From the NCBI RefSeq assembly GCF_946478955.1, contig NZ_CAMLDL010000001.1, forward strand, positions 124,001 through 188,000: a stretch of DNA of 64,000 nucleotides. Reading direction: 5' to 3'. Position numbers and translations under genes: made by a program. How positions within the stretch are numbered: the stretch's first letter is position 1; each line of letters opens with the position of its first letter. Under the pieces are notes generated by a model. That model made no database searches. It had not been told where the DNA came from and saw only the letters and a list, made by a program, of their open reading frames with translations. Below, one piece after another: positions 35,480 through 44,900 of this stretch. This DNA comes from an uncultured Sphingomonas sp. (lineage in GTDB: Bacteria; Pseudomonadota; Alphaproteobacteria; Sphingomonadales; Sphingomonadaceae).

Positions 35480-35821
35480 ATGTGTATGCGTATTCTGACA
35501 CTGGCGATCGCATTGGCGCTGATCGCGCCGACCGATGCGGCAAACGCCGCGCCAAAATCGCCGAGGCTGGCCAAATGCGATGGCAAGCAGCGCCGACCGG
35601 CCAATCCCCATGGTTCGATTCTGCCAAGCGTTGACCCGCTTGGCGGAACGGTAACGCCAACCGATCCGGCAAAAGCCGAGCAACCGCAACGCAGGGATGT
35701 CGAGGTCTTTCCCGACAGGAGCCCGGCTGCACCAATGCCCGAAGTGTCGGATGACAGATCCGATCACACAGTGCCACCAATCAGCAGTCTGTCATCCCTC
35801 GTTTCCAACCCGAGTTGCTGA
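35480..35821 (+). CDS. Small secreted protein in the T4SS operon
   Basis: A 113-residue protein with a signal peptide (ILTLAIALALIAPTDAANAA) and a polar, Pro-rich mature chain without recognised domains. No lipobox Cys at the cleavage site, so it is not a typical VirB7, though it lies between virB6 and virB8 and could take a related role. Sits 13 bp after virB6 and 5 bp before virB8. Confidence 0.7.
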   Translation: MCMRILTLAIALALIAPTDAANAAPKSPRLAKCDGKQRRPANPHGSILPSVDPLGGTVTPTDPAKAEQPQRRDVEVFPDRSPAAPMPEVSDDRSDHTVPPISSLSSLVSNPSC

Positions 35822-35826
35822 GCATC

Positions 35827-36513
35827 ATGGCGGGCGGTATTACCGACAGAAACGACCTCAAGGCCTATTTTGCGGAAGCCGCAAGCTGGGACCGCGACCG
35901 GCTGATCGCAGCCAATCGTTCGAAACGACTGGCATGGGCCGTCGCGGGGGTAGCAAGCGGACTTGCTATCGCCGGGGTCGCGGCGGTTGCCATGTTGACC
36001 CCACTCAAGACCGTCGCGCCCTATGTCATCACGGTCGACAAGGCGACGGGCGCGAGTGAGATTACCTCGCCGATGTCGGGCGACCGGCAAGTCACCTATA
36101 ACGAGGCCGTCGCCAAATATTTTCTGGCTGACTACGTCCGCAATCGCGAGGGCTGGATACCGCAGGCGCGGCAGGAGTTCTTCGAAGGCGTGCTGGCCAT
36201 GTCTTCGCGCGAAGAACAGGCGCGGTGGACGGCGTTCTACAGCAAGGACAATCCCAGGTCGCCGCAATCGACCTTCAGCGACCTCGACACGGTGTTCGTC
36301 GCGGTCAAGTCCGTCACCTTCGTTTCGGGCAAGGTTGCCCAGGTCCGTTTCACCAAAACGCTCCAGCGCGGCGCGACGGTCACCGCCACACCCGCCATTG
36401 CCACCGTGACCTACGACATCACCGATACGCCAACAACCGAACAGCAGCGGTTCAAGAATCCGCTCGGCCTGGAAGTGCAGACCTACCGCGCCGATCTGGA
36501 GGTGCCGCAATGA
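35827..36513 (+). CDS. virB8: VirB8-like assembly factor
   Basis: Bitopic T4SS nucleation protein. The 228-residue protein has a short cytoplasmic N-terminus, one membrane helix (about 35-58, LAWAVAGVASGLAIAGVAAV), and a periplasmic NTF2-like domain (TVAPYVITVDKATG, FLADYVRNREGW). ATG at 35827 follows the previous stop closely and its own stop overlaps virB9 (ATGA). Confidence 0.94.
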   Translation: MAGGITDRNDLKAYFAEAASWDRDRLIAANRSKRLAWAVAGVASGLAIAGVAAVAMLTPLKTVAPYVITVDKATGASEITSPMSGDRQVTYNEAVAKYFLADYVRNREGWIPQARQEFFEGVLAMSSREEQARWTAFYSKDNPRSPQSTFSDLDTVFVAVKSVTFVSGKVAQVRFTKTLQRGATVTATPAIATVTYDITDTPTTEQQRFKNPLGLEVQTYRADLEVPQ

Positions 36514-37367
36514 CACGAATGAACGGGCTGACCGCAATCGCGTTGCTGCTGGCCAGCGCACCGGCACGCCCGAGCGAAACCCCGCACCCGATCGCGCAGG
36601 ACAGCCGCATCCGCGAAGCGGTCTATAGCGAGAACCAGGTCTTTCGGATCGTCGGCGTCTTCCGATCGGCGACACAGATCGTGTTTTCGCCTGCCGAAAG
36701 CATCGAGCACGTCGCGCTTGGCGACACGGTTTCGTGGGAGGTCGCCCCGGCTGAAAATTCGCTGTTCATCAAACCGCGCGAACTGGCCGGGCCGACCAAC
36801 CTGATCGTCATCACCCGCTCGGGCACCGGCAATCGCACCTATACATTCGAGCTGTCGGCGCGGCGCGGGAGCATTGGCGCACGGTCCACCGATACATTCT
36901 TCAAGGTGGTGTTCCGCTATCCGCGCGAGGAAGCGGCGGCGGCACAGGCTGCGGCCACCCAGGCGGCGTATGAACGGGCCGTCGCCTTGCAGGCAGGTGC
37001 AATCCGCTCGGCGCTCGATCTTGCCGTCCTCGAAGGCAAGCGGAACCTTCGCTACAGTATACAAGGTTCGGCGGCGATCCAGCCATCCGAGATCACCGAC
37101 AACGGCCAGTTTACCGCACTGCGCTTCCCCAATCAGCGCGAACTTCCGGCCTTCTTCGCGGTCAACTCGGACGGCAGCGAGAGCATTGTTCCCTTCGATG
37201 TCCGCGACGAATTTGTCGTGATCCACGGCGTATTTGCGCAGCTGCGTCTTCGGCGCGGCAAAGAGGTGCTGTGCGTGTTCAACGAAGCCCCGGATTTTTA
37301 CGGGCGTGACCCCAAGACAGGTACGGCATCGAGCATCGTCGACCGCACTCAGGAGGACAGTCGATGA
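36510..37367 (+). CDS. virB9: VirB9-like outer-membrane core protein
   Basis: Component of the VirB7/9/10 core complex. The 285-residue protein has a signal peptide ending near ARPSE, the N-terminal VirB9 domain (QVFRIVGVFRSATQIVFSP, then LIVITRSGTGNRTYTFELS) and the C-terminal beta-domain (FTALRFPNQRELPAFF, DFYGRDPKTG). The ATG at 36510 overlaps virB8 and the stop overlaps virB10, so the long frame extension from 36225 is not used. Confidence 0.94.
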   Translation: MTRMNGLTAIALLLASAPARPSETPHPIAQDSRIREAVYSENQVFRIVGVFRSATQIVFSPAESIEHVALGDTVSWEVAPAENSLFIKPRELAGPTNLIVITRSGTGNRTYTFELSARRGSIGARSTDTFFKVVFRYPREEAAAAQAAATQAAYERAVALQAGAIRSALDLAVLEGKRNLRYSIQGSAAIQPSEITDNGQFTALRFPNQRELPAFFAVNSDGSESIVPFDVRDEFVVIHGVFAQLRLRRGKEVLCVFNEAPDFYGRDPKTGTASSIVDRTQEDSR

Positions 37368-38530
37368 CCGAGACGTCGAGGACGGAGCGTGCAGCCGTCG
37401 ATCAGACCCCTGACCCCGATGACATCGACCGCGTCGGTGTCACCGAGCGCGCCAGCAAGATGCCGTCGATCCCCGGCACGACCATGGACCCGAAAAAGAT
37501 GATCGGCTTTGCCGCGGCCGCGGGCGCCATCATGTTTACGGTGCTGGCACTGGGAACCGGACTGACCGGGAATTCCACCCTTCCCCCGGTCAAGCCCAAA
37601 CCTGCGCTCGAACCCGCGCAATATGATCCCGCAACCGTCATCGCTCCGACACTGGCGGAGGCAGCGACCGATCCCAACGCGCCCATTGCCGTGGGCGACC
37701 CGATCGTTCCCGCGATTGGCGCTCAACCTGCGCCTCCGCCTTCCGCACCGCAGGCGCGCCAGCCCTCGCAAGCCGAAGTGCTACGCGAAGCCGCACGGCG
37801 GTCTTCGCTCATCGCCTATGGTGGTGAACGCGAGAGCATCGGTGCAACAGATCGCTACGCCGCCAGCAGCGACGCGGCTACTGCCACGCGCCCGGCACCG
37901 CCTTCAGCGACAAATCTCGACACGCTGCGGCAGGTGTCTGCAATCGGGCAAACGCAGGCCCGGCCACTGCCCGACCGCAATTTCCTGATCGCGGCAGGCA
38001 GTTTCATCCCGTGCGTACTGCAATCCGCGATGGACTCCAGCCAGCCCGGCTATGTGAGCTGCATCGTCCCGCGCAATGTCTATTCGGACAACGGACGGGT
38101 CGTGCTGATGGAAAAAGGCACAAAGATTCTCGGTGAATATCAGGGAGGCCTCAACCGCGGCCAATATCGGCTTTTCGTACTGTGGACACGGGCCGTCACT
38201 CCGCGCGGCATCGCGATCGACGTCGCCTCACCAGCAACCGACGCATTGGGGCGTGGCGGGATGGATGGCCGTGTCGACAATTTTTTCTGGCAGCGGTTCG
38301 GCACAGCCCTGCTGTTCAGCCTGGTGGACGACGCGGCGATGGTCGGCGCCGAAGCGGTTGGCAACAGCGCCTCCAACACCACCCGCGTTCCCTCCGATGC
38401 CTCGTCCACAATCTTGCAGCAAAATGCCCAGATCAGACCCGTCCTGCGCAAAAATCAGGGTGAGGATGTCGGCATCACTGTGGCTCAGGATTTCGATTTC
38501 TCATCCGTTTATGGCCTCAGTCTCAAATAA
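37364..38530 (+). CDS. virB10: VirB10-like core protein
   Basis: Envelope-spanning T4SS energy sensor. The 388-residue protein has a cytoplasmic N-terminus, a membrane helix (about 44-65, MIGFAAAAGAIMFTVLAL), a Pro-rich periplasmic stretch (about 68-150) and the C-terminal beta-barrel with LIAAGSFIPCVLQSAMDSSQ and RLFVLWTRAVTPRGIAIDV, the antenna-region signature. Overlaps virB9 by 4 bp and virB11 by 1 bp. Confidence 0.95.
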   Translation: MTETSRTERAAVDQTPDPDDIDRVGVTERASKMPSIPGTTMDPKKMIGFAAAAGAIMFTVLALGTGLTGNSTLPPVKPKPALEPAQYDPATVIAPTLAEAATDPNAPIAVGDPIVPAIGAQPAPPPSAPQARQPSQAEVLREAARRSSLIAYGGERESIGATDRYAASSDAATATRPAPPSATNLDTLRQVSAIGQTQARPLPDRNFLIAAGSFIPCVLQSAMDSSQPGYVSCIVPRNVYSDNGRVVLMEKGTKILGEYQGGLNRGQYRLFVLWTRAVTPRGIAIDVASPATDALGRGGMDGRVDNFFWQRFGTALLFSLVDDAAMVGAEAVGNSASNTTRVPSDASSTILQQNAQIRPVLRKNQGEDVGITVAQDFDFSSVYGLSLK

Positions 38531-39540
38531 TGACCGCGCCGGGCAAGAACACCGCTGTTCTCGACAGCGTGACGGCCCCGTTGCGCAAATATCTTGATGA
38601 CAGCCAGGTGACCGAACTGGTCGTCAACCGCCCGCAGGAAGTCGGTATCGAGCGGCGCGACGGCTGGACGTGGGAGCGCGAACCCAGCCTTGATTTCAGG
38701 AATCTGATGGCCTTGGCGACAGCGGCAGCCGCCTACACCGCCCAGGACATCACCCGCGAAAATCCGATCGTCTCGACGATTTTCCCGTCCGGCGAGCGGG
38801 TGCAGATTATCGTACCGCCGGTCGTTCCCGACGAAACAGTGTCGATTACCGTGCGCAAGCCTTCGACTGTGACCATGACGCTCGCCGATTTCGAAGCGAC
38901 GGGGCTATTCAAGGAGACTCGTCTGGCCGACCAACAGGTGTCGGCACAGGAACTGGACCTTCTCGCGCTTCTCAAGGCGGGACGCCACGTCGATTTTTTC
39001 GACCGTGCCGTCAAAGCCAGGCTCAACATTCTGATCTCGGGCGCGACCGGCTCGGGCAAGACTACATTTTCCAAAGGCCTGATCCAGCTGATCCCTCCCG
39101 AAGAACGCCTACTGACAATCGAGGACACGCGCGAACTGATCGTCACGCACAGAAATGTCGTCCACATGCTCTATGCCAAGGACGGTCAGGGCACCGCGAA
39201 CGTCACGGCCAAGCATTTGCTCGAAAGCGCTCTCAGGATGCGGCCAGACCGCATCTTGCTCCAGGAGCTGCGCGACGGGACGGCCTTCTTCTACCTGCGG
39301 AATGTGAACTCGGGCCACCCCGGCTCGATCACCACCATCCATGCGGACTCGGCGGAACTGGCGTTCGAGCAACTGACCTTGCTGGTCAAGGAAAGCGACG
39401 GCGGCTCCGACCTAGCGCGCGGCGACATTCGCGCGCTGCTCAAGATGCTCGTCGACGTCGTTGTCCAGACCAAGAAAGAGGGCGGCGAGTTCCGCGTGAC
39501 GGAGATCTATTATGACCCGGAAAGCAGGCATCTCGCCTGA
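38530..39540 (+). CDS. virB11: VirB11-like ATPase
   Basis: Hexameric traffic ATPase of the T4SS. The 336-residue protein has an N-terminal domain, Walker A ISGATGSGKTTFSKGL (about 170), Asp box LLTIEDTREL, Walker B-like LLQELRDGTAFFYLR and His box SGHPGSITTIHAD. The start overlaps the virB10 stop (TAATG). VirD4 begins 29 bp before its stop. Confidence 0.95.
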   Translation: MTAPGKNTAVLDSVTAPLRKYLDDSQVTELVVNRPQEVGIERRDGWTWEREPSLDFRNLMALATAAAAYTAQDITRENPIVSTIFPSGERVQIIVPPVVPDETVSITVRKPSTVTMTLADFEATGLFKETRLADQQVSAQELDLLALLKAGRHVDFFDRAVKARLNILISGATGSGKTTFSKGLIQLIPPEERLLTIEDTRELIVTHRNVVHMLYAKDGQGTANVTAKHLLESALRMRPDRILLQELRDGTAFFYLRNVNSGHPGSITTIHADSAELAFEQLTLLVKESDGGSDLARGDIRALLKMLVDVVVQTKKEGGEFRVTEIYYDPESRHLA

Positions 39541-41350
39541 CGGCGGGGCAGCACGATTTCTGATCGCCATTCCGCTTGGTGGCCTGATCGCGCTCGCGCT
39601 TGCCAGCATGATCGGCTGGATCGTGCTCGGACTTCCGATAGCGGCCTATGATCCGCTGAAAATGCCTGAGTTCATCTGGTACTATCGCGGCGATCCGCGC
39701 GTGGTGAAGGCAATGGCAGGCGGTCTGGCGGGCGGCCTGACGCTGTTTGCCGGGCTGGTCTATGCGCTATGGGCTCGCGGCGCACCGCTCCACGGTGCGG
39801 CACGCTTCGCCAATGAGCGCGAACTCAAGCGGCATGGTTTCCGCGCATCCTCGGGCATCGTCGTCGGGCGCAAGGGCGGACGCTTCCTCACCTTCGGCGG
39901 CAGCGAACATGTTCTGGTCGAAGCGCCAACCCGTTCGGGCAAAGGCACCGGCATCGTCATTCCCAACCTTTTGACCTGGCAGGGCTCCGTGGTCGTTCTG
40001 GATGTGAAGCGCGAGAATTTCGACGCCAGCGCGGGCTTCCGTGCGCACTACGGGCAGGACGTTTTCCTGTTCAATCCGACCGACCGGCAGGGACGCACCG
40101 CACGCTACAACCCGCTGGCCTATATCGACCGTGGCAGCCCTGACGATGTGATCATCGAGCTGCAAAAGATCGCCACCATGCTGTTCGTCGTGCCCGATCG
40201 CGGCGAAGCCTTCTGGGCCAATGGCGCGCGCACCGGCTTCGCCGGTGTCGGCGCCTGGCTTGCGGAAACAAGCGACGAACCGCTGACGATGGGGTCGATC
40301 TATCGCTACCTGACGACGGACGATGCGCGCAGCTTCTTCAGACGGGAACTGACGGACCCCAGCCTCAACCTGTCGGCCGGATGTCGGACGGCGCTCAGCG
40401 ATTTTGCTGGTGGTTCGGATAACAGCTTCGCCGACATCAAGAAGACCATCACCAACGTCCTTGGCCTCTGGCTCAATCCACTGGTCGACGCGGCAACGTG
40501 CGCGAGCGATTTTGACCTGCGGAGCTTACGCAAGCGTCCGATGTCGATCTACCTCGGCGTATCGCCCGACGAACTCGACCGCATCGCCCCGCTCTACAAT
40601 CTGCTGTTCCAGCAGCTCATCGACCTGAACGTCCGGGACTTGCCCGACGAAAGCACACCGATTCCGGTGCTGGTCATCCTCGATGAATTTGCCCGGCTTG
40701 GCCGGGCATCGGTCATCGCCAGCGCCTTCTCATATGTTGCAGGCTACGGCATTCGCCTGCTGCCGGTGATCCAGTCACGCTCGCAATTGCGCGGGGTTTA
40801 CGGCGAGCACGTAGCTGACGAGATTGTCGCCAATTGCGGGGTCGAAGTAGCCTTCACCCCCAAGGAATTGCGCGTTGCCAACGAACTGTCGGATCGCATC
40901 GGCTATGTCGGGCAGGAAAGCGTCACCCGGTCGCTCACGATCAATGGCCTGCTGGCCAACCGTTCCAAATCGATCATGGAGCAACGCCGCGCCCTGCTGC
41001 TGCCGCAGGAACTGATGCAATTTCCAGCCACGCGCCTGATCCTGCTGCGCGGCGGCATCCCGCCGATCATCGGCACCAAGATTTTCTACTTCAAGTGCCG
41101 CTTCTTCAATAAGCGGGCATTCCCGGCGCCCGTCATTGCTCCCATCGGGAAGCATACCCGCGCCGCGCTGGCTCCCGCACCGTTCCGCGACATGACCGAC
41201 GAAGAGGCAGAAGGAAATCCGGCCCATCCGCTGGCCCAGGATGCCATCCGCACCGAAGATTATCCCAGCTTCTTTGCCGATCTGCTCACCCTGGATCGCG
41301 ACGGTCGGGCAAGCATCATCATAGAGGAAGGCGATGAACATGGCGGATGA
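39512..41350 (+). CDS. virD4: VirD4/TraG-type coupling protein
   Basis: Type IV coupling protein that brings the relaxosome to the secretion channel. The 612-residue protein has two N-terminal membrane helices (about 15-40 and 65-88), Walker A EAPTRSGKGTGIVIPNLL (about 132) and Walker B PVLVILDEFARLGR (about 390). Overlaps virB11 by 29 bp and the LPD7 gene by 17 bp, so it is the last but one gene of the virB operon. Confidence 0.95.
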   Translation: MTRKAGISPDGGAARFLIAIPLGGLIALALASMIGWIVLGLPIAAYDPLKMPEFIWYYRGDPRVVKAMAGGLAGGLTLFAGLVYALWARGAPLHGAARFANERELKRHGFRASSGIVVGRKGGRFLTFGGSEHVLVEAPTRSGKGTGIVIPNLLTWQGSVVVLDVKRENFDASAGFRAHYGQDVFLFNPTDRQGRTARYNPLAYIDRGSPDDVIIELQKIATMLFVVPDRGEAFWANGARTGFAGVGAWLAETSDEPLTMGSIYRYLTTDDARSFFRRELTDPSLNLSAGCRTALSDFAGGSDNSFADIKKTITNVLGLWLNPLVDAATCASDFDLRSLRKRPMSIYLGVSPDELDRIAPLYNLLFQQLIDLNVRDLPDESTPIPVLVILDEFARLGRASVIASAFSYVAGYGIRLLPVIQSRSQLRGVYGEHVADEIVANCGVEVAFTPKELRVANELSDRIGYVGQESVTRSLTINGLLANRSKSIMEQRRALLLPQELMQFPATRLILLRGGIPPIIGTKIFYFKCRFFNKRAFPAPVIAPIGKHTRAALAPAPFRDMTDEEAEGNPAHPLAQDAIRTEDYPSFFADLLTLDRDGRASIIIEEGDEHGG

Positions 41351-42116
41351 TCTTGAAGGAACCGGGCCTTCGGGGCGCAGCCGGGCTAGGCCGGTCCCGA
41401 CCGAAGTGGGGCCGGCAAAGCCCAGGCGCAGACCCGAACCGCCGATCATTTCCGATGACCTCTCCGGCAAATTCTTGCGCGTTGGCAACAAGCTCTACCG
41501 CTCCGGCGACGACAAGACCCCGATCGTCCGGATCGCGGGCGACCGGCTCAAGACCAGCAATATCGACGCCCTTCCCGACATCATCCGGATCGCCAAGGCA
41601 AATGGCTGGACGTCGATCAAGGTGAGCGGCGGCGACACGTTCAGGAAAGCGGCCTATCTCGCCGCCGCTGCACAGGGGTTGGCGGTCGAGAACTACCGCC
41701 CGTCCAAGGTCGCCCAAGCCGAAGCTGAACGCCTTCGTGCAAGGCTCGCCGAACGCGAGAAGCGCCGCGAAGGGAAACGGGCTGGTCCACGGGCACGGCA
41801 GAGCGAAGACGATCTGTCAAAGCTCAAGATTCTCTCCGAGCGGTTCCTGAGCCAATCCCACGCCGAAAATGCGCGCGACCCGGACCTGCGCCGCGCGCAA
41901 AGTCTGGTTGCCCAGACCATTTCGATTGCCCGTGCAAAATACCCTGACGATCCGGTCAAGGCGGCGAAGGAAATCGAAGCCAGACGCCAGCAGGTCGCCA
42001 CCCGAATCGCCAGGGGGGACAAGATCGCCGTGATTCAGGTGAGGAACCATCAAGCTCAAAGGGTTCGCGACATCACGCAGGAACAGGCGTTGCAGCGCGG
42101 AGGACGATCACGATAG
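41334..42116 (+). CDS. LPD7-domain conjugation-associated protein
   Basis: A 260-residue protein with a central LPD7 (large polyvalent protein-associated) domain: DALPDIIRIAKANGWTSIKV, then SGGDTFRKAAYLAAAAQGL. LPD7 domains occur in relaxases and other conjugation proteins and are thought to bind nucleic acid. The N-terminus is Pro/Arg-rich and the C-terminal ~100 residues are basic and helical. It ends the virB/D4 operon. Role in the relaxosome is inferred. Confidence 0.83.
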   Translation: MNMADDLEGTGPSGRSRARPVPTEVGPAKPRRRPEPPIISDDLSGKFLRVGNKLYRSGDDKTPIVRIAGDRLKTSNIDALPDIIRIAKANGWTSIKVSGGDTFRKAAYLAAAAQGLAVENYRPSKVAQAEAERLRARLAEREKRREGKRAGPRARQSEDDLSKLKILSERFLSQSHAENARDPDLRRAQSLVAQTISIARAKYPDDPVKAAKEIEARRQQVATRIARGDKIAVIQVRNHQAQRVRDITQEQALQRGGRSR

Positions 42117-42205
42117 GACATCCCGGCGGTGGACGGGCTTCGTCTTCGACGACCGGACAAGGATTTCTCACGCGAAGCGGAATTGACAGGAAAAGACCGT
42201 AACAC

Positions 42206-42260
42206 ATCGGTATTTACCGATAGGTATTGACGTCATCATTTACATCGGTTATTTCCGATG
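42206..42260 (+). promoter_or_regulatory. Double ArsR operator and promoter
   Basis: Two inverted repeats precede arsR: ATCGGT-ATTT-ACCGAT (42206-42221) and CATCGG-TTATTT-CCGATG (42243-42260). A possible -35 TTGACG (from 42227) with -10 TTATTT (42249-42254) lies between them, so a bound repressor would cover the promoter. The arsR ATG follows within 2 bp of the second repeat, so the message may be nearly leaderless. Confidence 0.75.
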
Positions 42261-42261
42261 C

Positions 42262-42591
42262 ATGGAATCCGAGGACGCTCTCGAAACTCTGTCCGCCTTG
42301 GCGCACCCCACCCGCCTTGATGCGTTTCGCCTGCTGATCCGAAACGAGCCCGATGGTCTTTCGACCGGCGCGCTGGTGGCAGCGTCGGGGCTAAGCCAAA
42401 GCACGTTTTCTACGCACCTCGCCGTGCTGGTGAAGGCCGGGCTGGTCCTGCCCGAAAAGCGCGGGCGTCAGCAGATCCAGCACGCCAATATCGATGCATT
42501 GCGCGGGTTGATGATCTTTCTCGCGAAGGACTGCTGCCAGGGCCGCGCTGAACTGTGTGAGCCGTTGATCGCTGAGCTGAGCTGCTGCTGA
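42262..42591 (+). CDS. arsR: ArsR/SmtB-family arsenic repressor
   Basis: As(III)-sensing repressor of the ars operon. The 109-residue winged-helix protein has LSTGALVAASGLSQSTFSTHL as recognition segment and a C-terminal thiol cluster (DCCQGRAELC, plus a terminal CC) suited to As(III), placed as in the C-terminal-site type of ArsR rather than the CxCxxC type of helix 3. Two inverted repeats directly upstream are its likely operators. arsC follows after 10 bp. Confidence 0.92.
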   Translation: MESEDALETLSALAHPTRLDAFRLLIRNEPDGLSTGALVAASGLSQSTFSTHLAVLVKAGLVLPEKRGRQQIQHANIDALRGLMIFLAKDCCQGRAELCEPLIAELSCC

Positions 42592-42601
42592 AGAGGCACC
42601 A

Positions 42602-43030
42602 ATGACCGACATCATAATCTACCATAACCCGCAGTGCGGGACATCGCGCAACGCCCTGGCGATGATCCGCGAAGCTGGCATCGAACCGCATGTCATCGAA
42701 TATCTCAAATCCCCGCCCAGCCGCGCACTGTTGGTCCAACTGCTGGCGCGCGCCAGCATGACCCCGCGCGCATTGTTGAGGGAAAAGGGCACGCCTTATG
42801 CGGAACTGGGGCTATCCGATGAGAGCCTGACAGACGATGTCCTGATCGACGCGATGATGGAACACCCGGTGCTGATCAACCGCCCGCTGGTCGTCTCGCC
42901 GCTCGGCGTAAAGCTCTGCCGTCCTTCGGAGGCGGTGCTGAACCTTCTGCCGGGAGAAAGCAGCGGGACATTCGTCAAGGAAGACGGCGAAGTCGTCGAC
43001 CTCGCCCGCCACACCTCTGGGGCGGAGTAG
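42602..43030 (+). CDS. arsC: Arsenate reductase (glutaredoxin type)
   Basis: Cytosolic reduction of arsenate to arsenite with glutathione/glutaredoxin. The 142-residue protein has the active site HNPQCGTSRN (catalytic Cys about residue 12) and the downstream region LINRPLVVSPLGVKLCRPS with the Arg residues that bind arsenate. Length is normal for the plasmid R773-type family. It is the second gene of arsR-arsC-ACR3-arsH. Confidence 0.95.
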   Translation: MTDIIIYHNPQCGTSRNALAMIREAGIEPHVIEYLKSPPSRALLVQLLARASMTPRALLREKGTPYAELGLSDESLTDDVLIDAMMEHPVLINRPLVVSPLGVKLCRPSEAVLNLLPGESSGTFVKEDGEVVDLARHTSGAE

Positions 43031-43035
43031 CCGCG

Positions 43036-44064
43036 ATGTCTCTGTTCGAACGCTATCTCTCGTTGTGGGTTGCGCTGTGCATCGTGGCCGGCATCGCGCT
43101 GGGTCATCTGCTGCCCGGCGCGTTCGCGGCAATCGCTGCGCTGGAGGTGGCCAATGTCAACTTCGTGGTCGCGGTGCTCATCTGGCTGATGATCGTGCCG
43201 ATGCTGCTGCGGGTCGATTTCGGCGCGCTCCACAGCCTGCGCCGCCACTGGCGCGGCATTGGCGTGACGCTGGTGGTGAACTGGGCGATCAAGCCGTTCT
43301 CGATGGCGCTGCTGGCGACGTTCTTTCTTGGCTATCTGTTTGCGCCCCTGCTCCCGGCTGGCGCATCCTCGTCCTACATTGCGGGACTGATCCTGCTGGC
43401 CGCAGCGCCTTGTACGGCGATGGTGTTCGTGTGGTCGAACCTCGTCGATGGCGAACCGAACTACACGCTGAGCCAGGTGGCGCTGAACGACCTGATCATG
43501 GTCTTTGCCTTCGCCCCGCTGGTCGGCCTGCTGCTGGGGGTCGCGGCGATCACCGTGCCGTGGAGCACGCTGATGCTCTCGGTCGGTCTCTACATCGTCG
43601 TGCCCGTCGTGGTCGCCCAGCTTCTGCGCCGTGCGCTCCTGCGGCGCGGCGAGGACAACTTGCAGCGGTTTCTGACCGCGCTCGGCCCGGTCAGCCTGTG
43701 CGCCCTGCTGCTGACGCTGGTGCTGCTGTTCGGTTTTCAGGGCGAGCAGATCACCCGGCAGCCGCTGGTTATCGCCCTGATCGCCGTGCCGATCCTGTTT
43801 CAGGTCTATCTCAACGCCGGCATCGCCTATTGGCTCAGCCGGCGGCTCAAGGTGGAGTGGTGCATTGCGGGGCCCGCCGCGCTGATCGGCGCCTCCAACT
43901 TCTTTGAACTGGCAGTTGCCGCCGCGATCAGCCTGTTCGGCCTCAGTTCGGGCGCGGCGCTGGCAACGGTGGTGGGCGTGCTGGTCGAAGTGCCAGTGAT
44001 GCTGTCGATCGTCGCCATCGTGAAGCGCACCCGCCCCTGGTACGAACAAGGAATATCCGCATGA
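43036..44064 (+). CDS. acr3: Arsenite efflux transporter ACR3
   Basis: Exports arsenite across the inner membrane by proton exchange. The 342-residue protein has ten membrane helices and the ACR3 signature around [20 protein letters not shown], including the conserved Cys of TM4. Often labelled arsB in annotations but it is the ACR3 family, not ArsB. Overlaps arsH by 4 bp. Confidence 0.95.
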   Translation: MSLFERYLSLWVALCIVAGIALGHLLPGAFAAIAALEVANVNFVVAVLIWLMIVPMLLRVDFGALHSLRRHWRGIGVTLVVNWAIKPFSMALLATFFLGYLFAPLLPAGASSSYIAGLILLAAAPCTAMVFVWSNLVDGEPNYTLSQVALNDLIMVFAFAPLVGLLLGVAAITVPWSTLMLSVGLYIVVPVVVAQLLRRALLRRGEDNLQRFLTALGPVSLCALLLTLVLLFGFQGEQITRQPLVIALIAVPILFQVYLNAGIAYWLSRRLKVEWCIAGPAALIGASNFFELAVAAAISLFGLSSGAALATVVGVLVEVPVMLSIVAIVKRTRPWYEQGISA

Positions 44065-44819
44065 GACTGCGCGAACTTCGCGATGCCGATCATCTGCCCG
44101 CGCTCGACAAGGCCTTTGCGCTACGGCGGCCTGCGCTGGGTCTTGGCCCCGACCAGCCACCGCCCCGCATCCTGCTGCTCTATGGCTCGCTGCGCGAACG
44201 CTCCTTCTCGCGCCTCGCTGTCGAGGAATCGGCGCGGCTGTTGCAATTCTTCGGCGCTGAAACACGAATATTCGATCCTTCCGACCTGCCGCTGCCCGAT
44301 CAGGTGGCGGGGGACGACCACCCTGCCGTGCACGAACTGCGCGAACACGCGCTGTGGTCGGAAGGGATGGTCTGGTGCAGCCCGGAACGCCACGGCCAGA
44401 TAAGCGGCATCATGAAGACCCAGATCGACCACCTGCCGCTGCAAATGCGCGGGCTGCGCCCCACGCAGGGACGGACGCTGGCGGTGATGCAGGTATCGGG
44501 CGGATCGCAATCGTTCAACGCGGTCAACACGTTGCGCGTGCTGGGCCGCTGGATGCGGATGTTCACCATTCCCAACCAGTCTTCGGTGGCGATGGCTTAC
44601 CAGGAATTCGACGAGGACGGCCGGATGCGCGCTTCCCGCTATTACGACCGGATCGTCGACGTGATGGAGGAACTGGTGCGCTTCACCGTGCTGATGCGTC
44701 CCCACACGGCGCAACTGGTCGACCGCTATTCCGAACGCAAACAGCTTGGCGTCCCGGCCAGTGCCGAATCCGATCTATCCGCCATCGCCATCGCCATCGC
44801 CATCGCACCACAAAACTGA
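44061..44819 (+). CDS. arsH: ArsH NADPH-dependent FMN reductase
   Basis: Flavoprotein of ars operons that oxidises trivalent organoarsenicals or protects from oxidative stress. The 252-residue protein has the flavodoxin-like FMN-binding [15 protein letters not shown] (about residue 37), [15 protein letters not shown] and [18 protein letters not shown], all typical of ArsH. The C-terminus ends in a run of Ile-Ala repeats encoded by a GCCATC tandem repeat. Last gene of the operon. Confidence 0.95.
   Translation: MRLRELRDADHLPALDKAFALRRPALGLGPDQPPPRILLLYGSLRERSFSRLAVEESARLLQFFGAETRIFDPSDLPLPDQVAGDDHPAVHELREHALWSEGMVWCSPERHGQISGIMKTQIDHLPLQMRGLRPTQGRTLAVMQVSGGSQSFNAVNTLRVLGRWMRMFTIPNQSSVAMAYQEFDEDGRMRASRYYDRIVDVMEELVRFTVLMRPHTAQLVDRYSERKQLGVPASAESDLSAIAIAIAIAPQN
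44781..44804 (+). repeat. GCCATC tandem hexanucleotide (4 copies) in arsH
   Basis: Four perfect copies of GCCATC, coding Ala-Ile repeats just before the arsH stop codon. Gain or loss of units keeps the frame. Confidence 0.85.
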
Positions 44820-44900
44820 GCCTTCATTCTGCCTCGGCAGAGAGGCAAAGGCATACTTCGAAGGCAATGTCCCCAAGTCGCGAGCCAGCTAAGGCGCGGT

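Noticed and set aside
43036..44064. Naming the arsenite exporter ArsB
   Set aside because: The 342-residue, ten-helix protein with the [11 protein letters not shown] signature belongs to ACR3, not to the ~430-residue ArsB family.
42796..44265. 489-residue open frame on the minus strand
   Set aside because: It is the antisense of arsC, ACR3 and arsH, all well identified; its Arg/Gln/His-rich composition is typical of a shadow frame in GC-rich DNA.
44830..44847. Small inverted repeat TGCCTC/GAGGCA after arsH as terminator
   Set aside because: Only 6 bp with no T run; too weak to call, though it lies between convergent genes.
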